DNA of 7,252 nucleotides from Paracoccaceae bacterium (lineage in GTDB: Bacteria; Pseudomonadota; Alphaproteobacteria; Rhodobacterales; Rhodobacteraceae): NCBI GenBank assembly GCA_007131945.1, contig SLPP01000046.1:1-7252 (forward strand), written 5' to 3'. Below the pieces are notes generated by a model. The model searched no databases. It saw nothing but the letters and a program-made list of their open reading frames with translations, and had not been told where the DNA came from. The position numbers were made by a program, and so were the translations under genes. Position 1 is the stretch's first letter. Each line of letters opens with the position of its first letter. Shown here piece after piece: positions 1-6,309 of the stretch.

Positions 1-496
1 CCAGGTGGTCCGAGGCGGCTTTCGAGGCCGAGTATGGCGAGCGCGGGTCGTAGGGCGTCTCTTCCGTGAACCGCCCGTCCGGGCCGAGGCTGCCGAAGAC
101 CTCGTCGGTCGAGATGTGGTGGAAGCGGAAGCTCTCGGGTCGGCCGGCCGCTTGCCAGTGGGCGCGTGCGGCCTCGAGCAGGTTGAAGGTGCCGGTGATG
201 TTGGTCTCGATGAAGTCGGCCGGCCCGTCGATCGAGCGGTCGACATGGCTCTCGGCGGCGAGGTGCATCACCGCGTCGGGGCGATGGGTCGCGAGTATCC
301 GCTCCAGTTCCGCCCGATCGCGGATATCGGCGTGCTCGAAAGCATAAAGGGGGGAATCCGCGACGCTCGCGACGTTCTCGAGGCAGGCGGCATAGGTCAG
401 CGCGTCGAGATTGACGACGTGATGGCCGCGGGCGACCGCCAGCCGCACCACCGCCGAGCCAATGAAGCCGGCGCCACCGGTAACCAGGAGCTTCAT
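1..496 (-). CDS. rfbB: dTDP-glucose 4,6-dehydratase, N-terminal 165 residues (cut by window edge)
   Basis: RmlB/RfbB removes water from dTDP-glucose to give dTDP-4-keto-6-deoxyglucose, the branch point to dTDP-rhamnose and several amino-deoxy sugars. It is a cytoplasmic NAD-dependent short-chain dehydrogenase. I read it by translating the minus strand from ATG at 496-494; the frame stays open to the window edge. It starts [14 protein letters not shown], with the Rossmann GGAGFIG motif at residues 7-13. The family signature HISTDEVFG follows at 127-135, with the Thr-Asp-Glu catalytic triplet at 130-132. The YSASK motif supplies Tyr155 and Lys159. About 165 of a usual 350 or so residues are present and look intact. 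The start overlaps the stop of the short rfbC homologue (ATGA, 493-496), and a GAGGA ribosome site (503-507) sits 6 nt upstream. rfbD and rfbA are expected beyond position 1, but this is not visible. Confidence 0.95.
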   Translation of the reverse strand, partial: MKLLVTGGAGFIGSAVVRLAVARGHHVVNLDALTYAACLENVASVADSPLYAFEHADIRDRAELERILATHRPDAVMHLAAESHVDRSIDGPADFIETNITGTFNLLEAARAHWQAAGRPESFRFHHISTDEVFGSLGPDGRFTEETPYDPRSPYSASKAASDHL

Positions 497-798
497 GCGT
501 GGTCCTCGTAGACAAACGGCGAGCCGCGCCGCGCATCCACTGCCACGTCGAAGAGCCGCCCCCGCCCGCAGCGCACGAGCTTGCCCTGCGCATGCGGCGG
601 CGCCTGGTAGTGCAGGCCCCTGAGCGTCCCCGCCGCGTGCGAGAGCGAATGGTTGTCCTGCACGAAGTCCGGCAGATGCACCCCCGCCGCCGCCAGCGTC
701 CGGCGGTTCCAGCTCTCGCTGAAGAAGCCGCGCTCGTCACTGAAGCGCGGCGGCGTCAGCACCAGGACGCCGGGCAAGGGGGTCGCCTCGATCTTCAC
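493..798 (-). CDS. rfbC: Truncated dTDP-4-dehydrorhamnose 3,5-epimerase homologue (N-terminal half only, 101 aa)
   Basis: RmlC/RfbC normally epimerises C3 and C5 of dTDP-4-keto-6-deoxyglucose in dTDP-rhamnose synthesis and is about 180 residues long. This ORF has the standard N-terminus: the ERGFF segment at residues 22-26, RGLHYQ at 60-65 (with catalytic His63) and QGKLVRC at 71-77. The conserved strand LFDVAVD then appears (82-88), followed by RRGSP. The family's later half, including the catalytic Tyr near residue 133 and Asp near 170, is missing. After SP the protein reads FVYEDHA and stops. The stop overlaps the rfbB ATG, so no hidden remainder lies downstream in another frame. The start is GTG (798-796), overlapping the upstream stop as GTGA and preceded by AAGGA. 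It is probably inactive as an epimerase. It could be a decayed gene, an assembly deletion, or a small cupin with another role. Confidence 0.8.
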   Translation of the reverse strand: MKIEATPLPGVLVLTPPRFSDERGFFSESWNRRTLAAAGVHLPDFVQDNHSLSHAAGTLRGLHYQAPPHAQGKLVRCGRGRLFDVAVDARRGSPFVYEDHA

Positions 799-1814
799 CC
801 AGCGTCCTTGCGGTAGTCGAGATACCAGTCGACGAAGCGCTGCACGCCCTCCGCGACAGAGGTCTGCGGCGCGTAGCCGGTGAGCGCGCGCAGGAGCGCG
901 GCATCGGCCCAGGTCGCCGGCACGTCGCCCGGCTGCATCGGCATCGGGTTGCGCTGCGCCTTGCGGCCGAGCGCGGCTTCCAGCGCGTCGATGAAATCGG
1001 TGAGCTTCACGCTTTCGGAATTGCCGATATTGACGATGCGGAAGGGCGCGGCGGGGCTGAGGCTGTCGCCGGGGATCGGCGCGGCGCCGGCCTCCGGCGC
1101 CGGCGGCACCGCGTCGATCAAGAGCCGGATGCCGCGCACCAGGTCATCGACATAGGTGAAGTCGCGCCACATCTCGCCCGCGTTGTAGACGTCGATCGGC
1201 CTGCCGTCGAGGATCGCGCGGGCGAAGCTGAAATAGGCCATGTCGGGCCGGCCCCAGGGGCCGTAGACGGTGAAGAAGCGGAACATCGTCACCGGCAGCG
1301 CGTGCAGATGGGCATAGGAATGCCCCATCGCCTCGGTCGCCTTCTTGGTTGCGGCGTAGATCGTCAGCGGCGTGTCGGCCTTCTGGCGCTCGTGGAACGG
1401 CATCTCGGTATTGGCGCCGTAGACGGAACTGGTCGAGGCCATCAGCAGGTGATCGACCTTCAGCGCCCGCGCCGCCTCCATCACGTTGAAGGTGCCGACC
1501 AGGTTGGCGTCGACATAGGCGCGCGGGTTCTCGAGGCTGTAGCGCACCCCGGCCTGCGCGGCGAGATGGACGATGATGTCGGGGGCGAAATCGGCGGCCG
1601 CGCGCTGGAGCCCGTCGTTGTCCTCAAGCATCGCCTCGCTGGCCGAGAAGCGCGCGTGCTGGCGCAGGATGGCGTGGCGCCGGTGCTTCAGCGCGACGTC
1701 ATAATAGTCGGTCAGCCCGTCATAGCCGTGGACCGCCCAGCCCTCCTGCAGCAGAAGTTCGGCGAGGTGGAAGCCGATGAAGCCGGCGGTCCCGGTGACG
1801 AGGGCGCGCCTCAT
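795..1814 (-). CDS. UDP-glucuronate 4-epimerase (LpsL/CapI type), NAD-dependent epimerase/dehydratase
   Basis: It is predicted to interconvert UDP-glucuronate and UDP-galacturonate in the cytoplasm, supplying galacturonic acid for LPS core, capsule or exopolysaccharide. The 339-residue product has the NAD-binding GTAGFIG motif at residues 8-14 and HLAAQAGVRYS at 83-93. The catalytic region is STSSVYG (127-133) with YAATK (Tyr153, Lys157). The stretch FTVYGPWGRPDM at 181-192 is characteristic of the UDP-glucuronate 4-epimerase subgroup, not GalE. A Pro/Ala-rich linker (about 236-257) precedes FRIVNIGNSE. The ATG at 1814 was chosen because the Rossmann motif follows at once and it overlaps the ugd stop as ATGA (1811-1814). 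A longer in-frame start at 1952 would lie deep inside ugd and adds unconserved sequence. The gene directly follows ugd, which makes its substrate. Names in use include lpsL, capI and uge. Another 4-epimerase specificity is possible but less likely. Confidence 0.9.
   Translation of the reverse strand: MRRALVTGTAGFIGFHLAELLLQEGWAVHGYDGLTDYYDVALKHRRHAILRQHARFSASEAMLEDNDGLQRAAADFAPDIIVHLAAQAGVRYSLENPRAYVDANLVGTFNVMEAARALKVDHLLMASTSSVYGANTEMPFHERQKADTPLTIYAATKKATEAMGHSYAHLHALPVTMFRFFTVYGPWGRPDMAYFSFARAILDGRPIDVYNAGEMWRDFTYVDDLVRGIRLLIDAVPPAPEAGAAPIPGDSLSPAAPFRIVNIGNSESVKLTDFIDALEAALGRKAQRNPMPMQPGDVPATWADAALLRALTGYAPQTSVAEGVQRFVDWYLDYRKDAG
805..809 (-). promoter_or_regulatory. Ribosome binding site supporting the GTG start of the short rfbC homologue
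   Basis: On the minus strand AAGGA lies 6 nt upstream of the GTG at 798, within the last codons of the epimerase gene. Together with the conserved N-terminus it fixes this unusual start and suggests the short gene is still translated. Confidence 0.6.
1082..1102. repeat. Strong 9-bp perfect hairpin inside the 4-epimerase gene
   Basis: CGGCGCCGG (1082-1090) and CCGGCGCCG (1094-1102) are perfect inverted copies with a 3-nt loop. The hairpin lies in the codons for the Pro/Ala-rich linker (about residues 238-244), where protein constraint is probably low. Such a stable structure could slow ribosomes or arise from GC-rich drift. No U-run follows, so it is not a terminator. Confidence 0.6.
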
Positions 1815-3115
1815 CTGCCGACGGCCTCGTAGCTCTGGAAGCCCGCCGCCAGCACGTCGGCGCGGTCGTAGATGTTGCGCAGGTCGGCCAATCGCGGGGT
1901 CGCCATCGCCTGCGCCAGCCGCTTCAGGTCGAGGGCGCGGAACTCGTTCCACTCGGTCAGGATGACCAGCGCGTCGGCGCCCGCCACGGCCTCGTAGGGA
2001 TCGTCGAGCCAGGTGGTGCCGGGCAGCATCGCCTTGCCCTCGCGCCAGCCCTGCGGATCGACGACGCGCACCTTCGCGCCGCCGCCGACCAGCGCCGGGA
2101 CGATGGTCAGGCTGGGCGCGTCGCGCATGTCGTCGGTGTTGGGCTTGAAGGTGACGCCGAGGACCGCGATCGTCTTGCCGTTGACCGAGCCGTCGCAGAG
2201 GTCCATCACCTTGTCGATCATCCGCCGCTTGATCGCGTCGTTGACCGAGATCACCGTCTCGACGATGCGCATCGGCAGGCCGAATTCCTGACCGGTCCGG
2301 GCCAGCGCCGAGGTGTCCTTGGGAAAGCAGGAGCCGCCATAGCCGGGGCCGGCATGCAGGAACTTGTTGCCGATCCGCCCGTCGAGGCCCATGCCGCGCG
2401 CCACCGCCTTGACGTCGGCGCCGGTGCGTTCGCAGAGCGCGGCGATCTCGTTGATGAAGCTGATCTTGGTCGCGAGGAAGGCATTGGCGGCGTACTTGAT
2501 CAGCTCGGCGGATTCGAGCGTGGTGTAGACGATCGGGAAGTCGCGCAGGAAGAGCGGGCGGTAGATCTCGCCCATGACCTCGCGGGCGCGCTCGGACTCG
2601 ACGCCGACGACGACGCGGTCGGGGCGCATGAAGTCGTCGATCGCCGCCCCCTCGCGCAGGAATTCGGGATTCGAGGCGACGTCGAAACCGGCATCCGGGC
2701 GGGTGGCGCGGATCACCTCGGCGACCTTGCGGTTGGTGCCGACGGGGACGGTGGACTTGGTGACGACGACGGCATAGCCGGTCAGCGCCTTCGCGATCTC
2801 CTCGGCGGCGGCCATCACGTAGGTGAGGTCCGCGTGCCCGTCGCCGCGCCGGGTCGGCGTGCCGACGGCGATGAAGACCGCCGCGGCGCCGTCGACGGCC
2901 GCCGCCAGGTCGCTGGTGAAGCTCAGCCTTCCGGCGGCGACATTGCGCGCCATGACATCGTCGAGGCCGGGCTCGTAGATCGGCACCTCGCCGCGCCGGA
3001 GCCTGTCGATCTTGCCGGGGTCCTTGTCGACGCAGACCACCTCATGCCCGAAATCCGAGAAACAAACGCCCGAGACGAGCCCGACATAGCCCGTGCCAAT
3101 CATCGCGATCTTCAT
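1811..3115 (-). CDS. ugd: UDP-glucose 6-dehydrogenase
   Basis: Ugd oxidises UDP-glucose twice with NAD to give UDP-glucuronate. The 434-residue product matches the family's usual length. It begins MKIAMIGTGYVGLVSG, the N-terminal NAD-binding motif. Other family landmarks are KSTVPVGT (120-127), SNPEFLREG (148-156), the substrate-binding segment with Lys207 and Asn211, and GYGGSCFPKD (258-267) with catalytic Cys263 and Asp267. The C-terminal UDP-binding domain includes VLGVTFKPNTDDMRDAPS at 318-335. The ATG at 3115-3113 is preferred over an upstream TTG at 3172 because the conserved N-terminus begins there and a GGAAG ribosome site precedes it. It appears to be the first gene of the sugar-nucleotide block, after a 183-bp gap. 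Its stop overlaps the start of the next enzyme in the pathway. The sequence is complete, with no motif missing. Confidence 0.97.
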   Translation of the reverse strand: MKIAMIGTGYVGLVSGVCFSDFGHEVVCVDKDPGKIDRLRRGEVPIYEPGLDDVMARNVAAGRLSFTSDLAAAVDGAAAVFIAVGTPTRRGDGHADLTYVMAAAEEIAKALTGYAVVVTKSTVPVGTNRKVAEVIRATRPDAGFDVASNPEFLREGAAIDDFMRPDRVVVGVESERAREVMGEIYRPLFLRDFPIVYTTLESAELIKYAANAFLATKISFINEIAALCERTGADVKAVARGMGLDGRIGNKFLHAGPGYGGSCFPKDTSALARTGQEFGLPMRIVETVISVNDAIKRRMIDKVMDLCDGSVNGKTIAVLGVTFKPNTDDMRDAPSLTIVPALVGGGAKVRVVDPQGWREGKAMLPGTTWLDDPYEAVAGADALVILTEWNEFRALDLKRLAQAMATPRLADLRNIYDRADVLAAGFQSYEAVGR

Positions 3116-3123
3116 GGAATACT

Positions 3124-3128
3124 CTTCC
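3124..3128 (-). promoter_or_regulatory. Ribosome binding site for ugd
   Basis: On the minus strand GGAAG lies 8 nt upstream of the ATG at 3115. It supports the short start over the upstream in-frame TTG at 3172. Confidence 0.55.
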
Positions 3129-3194
3129 GTTCCTGGTGTCCAAAGCCTTGCCGGCGCAGACAGACTGCACAAAATGGGCCGTTTTCGGGCAGCG

Positions 3195-3240
3195 GGCCGG
3201 CAAACGGCGGATCATTGGCGGCGGAAAGCCGCCGGCCGTT
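3195..3240 (-). repeat. Nested GC-rich inverted repeats in the gap between the NAGGN and sugar-nucleotide blocks
   Basis: This structure lies in the only sizeable non-coding gap (3116-3298). Outer arms AACGGC (3203-3208) and GCCGTT (3235-3240) enclose inner arms GGCGGC (3217-3222) and GCCGCC (3228-3233), which flank a 5-nt loop. An alternative pairing uses GGCCGGC (3195-3201) with GCCGGCC (3231-3237), so the two folds compete. On the transcribed strand the hairpin is followed by only three U residues, so it is not a classical intrinsic terminator. It might reduce read-through from the M42 gene, protect the 3' end of that message, or be an incidental result of GC-rich sequence. No clear sigma-70 promoter is visible around it. 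The best match is TTGAAA at 3267-3262 with a poor CATGAA 17 nt on. The rest of the gap shows nothing else I can support. Confidence 0.4.
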
Positions 3241-3298
3241 CATGCCCAAGCGGACGAAAGGTTTCAAGCGCTTTGCGGCGGCGCGGCGCGCCAAGCCG

Positions 3299-4477
3299 TC
3301 ACTCGGCCGGCGGTTCGCGGACCTCGCCGACCTCGGCAGGGGCGCTGGGCTGGCGGGTGAAGCCCTGGATCCCGCTGACGGTGAGCCGGTCGCGGGTGAT
3401 CTCGACCTCGCTCAGGGTGTAGGCGGTGAGCAGTTCGGCGAGCGAGCGCAAGGCATGCATGTGGATGCGCTCATAGCCGTGCGAGGCATCGACGCCGAAG
3501 GTGACGAGCGCGGTGCGCACGTCGGCGCCGGCCTCGATCGCCGAGGCGCTGTCCGAGCGGTAGTGGCGGAAGATGTCCTTCTGCATGCGGATGTCATGCG
3601 CCCGGCAGATCGCGGCAAGCTTGCGGGTGAGGTGGAAGTCGAAGGGGCCGGTCTGGTCGGCCATCGCCAGCGTGACGCCGAATTCCGACGAGTTCTGCCC
3701 CGGCGCCGTGGTGCCGTTGTCGACCGCGACGAGCGAGGCGATGTCGGGCAGCAGGATCGAGGCGGCGCCGTGGCCCACCTCCTCGGCGATGGTGAAGAGG
3801 AAGAAGGTGTCGACCGGCAGGCGCCGGCCCTTCTCGGCCAGCGCCTTGAGCGCGGCCATCATCACCGCGACGCCGGCCTTGTTGTCGAGATGGCGCGAGA
3901 CGATGAAGCCCGAGTCGAGGAATTCGGGCTGCGGGTCGATGGCGACGGTATCGCCGACCTCGATCCCCAGCCGGTGCAGGTCGTCGAGGTTGAAGGCGCG
4001 GGCGTCGATCCTGAGTTCGACATGGTCCCAGCCCACCGGCTGGGTGTCGATCTCGGCGTCATAGGTATGGCCCGAGGCCTTGAGCGGCAGGATCGTGCCG
4101 CGATAGGCGCCCTTGTCGGTAAAGAGCGTCACCCGCGCCCCCTCGGCGAAGCGCGCCGACCAGGTGCCGATCGGCGCCAGCGAAAGCCGCCCGTTGGGCT
4201 TGAGCGTGCGCACCTGCGCGCCGAGCGTGTCGAGATGGCTGACGATGGCGCGCGCGCCGCCGTGTTCGTGGCCCGGCAGCCGCGCCCGGATCGCGCCCCG
4301 GCGGGTCAGGTCGTATTCGATCCCGAGCGCGTCGAACTCGCCGCACATGTGCCGCACGATCGTGTCGGTGTAGCCGGTGGGGCTGGGTATGGCGAGGAGC
4401 GCGGCCAGGCTCTCGCGCAGGTAGTCGATGTCGATATCGAGCCTGATTCCCGTGTTGTGACTGGTCGCGTCGTTCAT
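3299..4477 (-). CDS. M42-family metallopeptidase-like protein of the NAGGN osmoprotectant operon
   Basis: This 392-residue protein belongs to the M42 (glutamyl aminopeptidase/endoglucanase-like) family, in the subgroup that travels with NAGGN synthesis genes. M42 enzymes are cytoplasmic two-metal aminopeptidases. The expected metal and catalytic residues are all visible: His81 and Asp83 in SHLDT, bridging Asp198 in RHLDNKAG, the Glu232-Glu233 pair in IAEEVGHGA, Asp253 in AVDNGT, and His333 in DASHGYERIHM. It is therefore probably an active hydrolase. A Pro/Glu-rich tail (about 377-392) follows the fold. No signal peptide is seen. The ATG overlaps the ngg stop as ATGA (4474-4477), and AGGAG (4487-4491) inside the end of ngg serves as ribosome site, so the two genes are probably translationally coupled. 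The substrate is unproven. Turnover of NAGGN or of a by-product, or processing of a precursor, are the obvious possibilities. Confidence 0.93.
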   Translation of the reverse strand: MNDATSHNTGIRLDIDIDYLRESLAALLAIPSPTGYTDTIVRHMCGEFDALGIEYDLTRRGAIRARLPGHEHGGARAIVSHLDTLGAQVRTLKPNGRLSLAPIGTWSARFAEGARVTLFTDKGAYRGTILPLKASGHTYDAEIDTQPVGWDHVELRIDARAFNLDDLHRLGIEVGDTVAIDPQPEFLDSGFIVSRHLDNKAGVAVMMAALKALAEKGRRLPVDTFFLFTIAEEVGHGAASILLPDIASLVAVDNGTTAPGQNSSEFGVTLAMADQTGPFDFHLTRKLAAICRAHDIRMQKDIFRHYRSDSASAIEAGADVRTALVTFGVDASHGYERIHMHALRSLAELLTAYTLSEVEITRDRLTVSGIQGFTRQPSAPAEVGEVREPPAE

Positions 4478-6240
4478 TCACGGCGTCTCCTCTGTGCCTC
4501 GCGTACCGGCTGCGGGATCGACAGCGGGAACAGCAGGTCGATATAGCGCTCGGCGGTGGGCTGGGGTTCGTGATTGGCAAGGCCCGGGCGTTCGTTCGCC
4601 TCGATGAAGACATAGTCGCTCTGGCGCGCCGACTTCACCATCAGGTCGATACCGGTGACCGGGATCTCGATCGCGCGCGCCGCCGCGATCGCGGCCTCGA
4701 TCAGCGCCGGGTGGGTCTCGTCGGTGACGTCGTGGATCGTGCCGCCGGTATGCAGGTTGGCGGTCTTGCGGACGTTGATCTCGGTGCCCTGGTCGGGGAC
4801 GTCGTCCAGCCCGTAGCCGGCCGCGGCGAGGCAGCGCTCGGTCTCGGCATCGAGCGGGATGGTGCTTTCGCCCTGGGTCGCGGCCGCGCGCCGGCGGCTC
4901 TGCACCTCGATCAGTTCGCGCACGCTGGCGCGGCCGTCGCCGACGATGCGCGCCGGCCGGCGGATGGCTGCGGCGACGACGCGGTAGTCGATGACGACGA
5001 GGCGCAGATCCTCGCCCTGATAGCATTCCTCGACGATGACGTCGTTGCAGTGCTGGCGCGCGGCCTCGACCGCGGCCTCGACCTCGTCGGCGGTGGTCAG
5101 CCCGACGGCGACGCCGCGGCCCTGCTCGCCGCGCGCGGGCTTGACCACGACCGTGCCGTGCCTTTCGAGGAAGGCGGCGCGCTCGGCCGCGTCGTCGATG
5201 GTCAGTTGCGCCGGCGCGCGCACGCCGGCGGCCTCGACGATGCGGCGGGTGGCGCGCTTGTCGTCGCAGATCGACATTGCCACCGCCGAGGTCAGTTCGC
5301 TGAGCGCCTCGCGGCAGCGGATCGAGCGGCCGCCATGCGTCAGGCGGAAGAAGCCGCCCTCGGCGTCGATGATCTCGACATGGATGCCGCGCCGGCGCGC
5401 CTCGTCGACGACGATCTGGGCATAGGGGTTGAGCCCCTCGTCCTCGACCGCGCCGGCATAGAGCGGCTCGTTGATGACATTGCGCCGCTTGACGGCGAAG
5501 ACCTGCACGCGGCGGAAGCCGAGTTTTTCATACAGCGCGATCGCCTGTTCGTTGTCGTGCAGGACCGAGAGGTCCATGAAGGCCGCGCCGCGGGCCTTGA
5601 AATGCTCGGCGAGCCTGCGCACCAGCGATTCGCCCAGCCCGGCATGCGGCGCCTGCGCGGCGACGGCGAGGCACCAGAGCGAGGAGCCCTTCTCGGGATC
5701 GCCGAAGGCGCGGGCGTGATCGACCCCCATGACCGAGCCGAGGATCTCGCCCGACTCGGCATCCTCGGCGACCAGCACGGTCAGCGTGCGCCCGTCGCGC
5801 GCCGACCAGAAGAAATCGGGCGGCACCGGCACCATGCGGCGCTGGGCGTAGATGGCGTTCACCGCCTCGGCATCGGCGCGCGTGCTCAGGCGGCGGATAT
5901 GGAAACCCTGCCGGCGGCGCGGCGCGGCGCGGTAGGTGGCGAGATCGAGCCGGAAGGTGTGCGAGGGGTCGAGGAACAGCTCCTGCGGGGCGAGCGCCAG
6001 CAGCACATGCGGATCGCGCACGTAGAAGGCGATGTCGCGCCGGTCCGGCCCTTCGGCGCGCAGGACCTCGGCGAGTTTCTCGGCGCTCTCGAAGGTATGG
6101 CCGAAGACCAGCCGCCCCCAGCCGCAATCGACCATCGCGTCGGGCTTGGCGCCGCGCGGTGGCTGCGCGGCCGAGGCATGCAGGCGTTTGAGCCGGTGCG
6201 CCTGGGCGCCGCGCCGGCGTGGATTCTCGGATTCGCCCAT
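4474..6240 (-). CDS. ngg: N-acetylglutaminylglutamine synthetase (GNAT plus ATP-grasp fusion)
   Basis: Ngg is expected to acetylate glutamine and join it to a second glutamine using ATP, giving N-acetylglutaminylglutamine, which the upstream amidotransferase converts to the amide osmolyte NAGGN. The 588-residue protein starts with a family-specific region (VDCGWGRLVFGHTF at 37-50; YVRDPHVLLALAPQELFLDP at 73-92). A GNAT domain follows at about 113-255, with the acetyl-CoA loop near GLGESLVRRL (201-210) and NEQAIALYEKLGF (230-242). The ATP-grasp domain occupies about 320-577: VVVKPARGEQGRGV (364-377), VIVEECYQGEDLRLVVID (401-418), GIDLMVK (530-536) and FIEANERPGL (545-554). This part resembles the ligase domain of cyanophycin synthetase and GshAB. 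The ATG at 6240 has a good GGAGGG site 6 nt upstream. The N-terminal 35 residues are basic and less conserved in style. Its stop overlaps the start of the M42 gene. Confidence 0.95.
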   Translation of the reverse strand: MGESENPRRRGAQAHRLKRLHASAAQPPRGAKPDAMVDCGWGRLVFGHTFESAEKLAEVLRAEGPDRRDIAFYVRDPHVLLALAPQELFLDPSHTFRLDLATYRAAPRRRQGFHIRRLSTRADAEAVNAIYAQRRMVPVPPDFFWSARDGRTLTVLVAEDAESGEILGSVMGVDHARAFGDPEKGSSLWCLAVAAQAPHAGLGESLVRRLAEHFKARGAAFMDLSVLHDNEQAIALYEKLGFRRVQVFAVKRRNVINEPLYAGAVEDEGLNPYAQIVVDEARRRGIHVEIIDAEGGFFRLTHGGRSIRCREALSELTSAVAMSICDDKRATRRIVEAAGVRAPAQLTIDDAAERAAFLERHGTVVVKPARGEQGRGVAVGLTTADEVEAAVEAARQHCNDVIVEECYQGEDLRLVVIDYRVVAAAIRRPARIVGDGRASVRELIEVQSRRRAAATQGESTIPLDAETERCLAAAGYGLDDVPDQGTEINVRKTANLHTGGTIHDVTDETHPALIEAAIAAARAIEIPVTGIDLMVKSARQSDYVFIEANERPGLANHEPQPTAERYIDLLFPLSIPQPVREAQRRRRE

Positions 6241-6246
6241 GATCGG

Positions 6247-6252
6247 CCCTCC
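6247..6252 (-). promoter_or_regulatory. Ribosome binding site for ngg
   Basis: On the minus strand GGAGGG lies 6 nt before the ATG at 6240. It is the strongest Shine-Dalgarno match in the window and supports this start over the internal Met36. Confidence 0.7.
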
Positions 6253-6267
6253 GGTTCGGGGTCGGCG

Positions 6268-6309
6268 TCAGACGCCGGGATTCAGACGCCCGGATTCACA
6301 CGCCCTGAG
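6268..6309. repeat. 14-bp tandem repeat spanning the asnO stop codon
   Basis: Copy 1 (6268-6281, tcagacgccgggat) and copy 2 (6282-6295, tcagacgcccggat) differ at one base. A weaker third copy (6296-6309, tcacacgccctgag) contains the asnO stop and last codons. Read on the minus strand, each copy ends in TGA. Because 14 is not a multiple of three, the TGAs fall in all three frames. The pattern looks like duplication by replication slippage of the gene's 3' end. It fills much of the 55-bp gap before ngg. GGCGTC/GACGCC (6264-6276) also gives a short palindrome at its edge. Confidence 0.7.

Noticed and set aside
1815..1952. 46-residue N-terminal extension of the 4-epimerase
   Set aside because: It lies wholly inside ugd, is Arg/Pro/Gly-rich shadow sequence, and the Rossmann motif begins right after the ATG at 1814.
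3112..3243. Possible 43-codon small ORF (minus strand, ATG at 3243) in the inter-operon gap, ending in an ATGA overlap with ugd; a TTG at 3294 would make it 60 codons
   Set aside because: The overlap is tempting, but about 17 of 43 codons end in A or T, far more than in the neighbouring genes. There is no ribosome site, and the product shows no family features.
3239..3267. Sigma-70-like promoter for ugd (TTGAAA, 17-nt spacer, CATGAA)
   Set aside because: The -10 element matches consensus at only three of six positions, so it cannot be separated from chance.
2354..4546. Plus-strand open frame of 730 codons antisense to the M42 gene and ugd
   Set aside because: It mirrors two well-recognised genes and spans the gap between them. 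Its Asp/Gly/Arg/Val-rich product matches no family I recognise. Long antisense frames are expected where third codon positions are nearly all G or C.
5210..5229. Inverted repeat GCCGGCG/CGCCGGC with a 6-nt loop inside ngg
   Set aside because: It lies in well-constrained coding sequence and is typical of GC-rich DNA; nothing marks it as functional.
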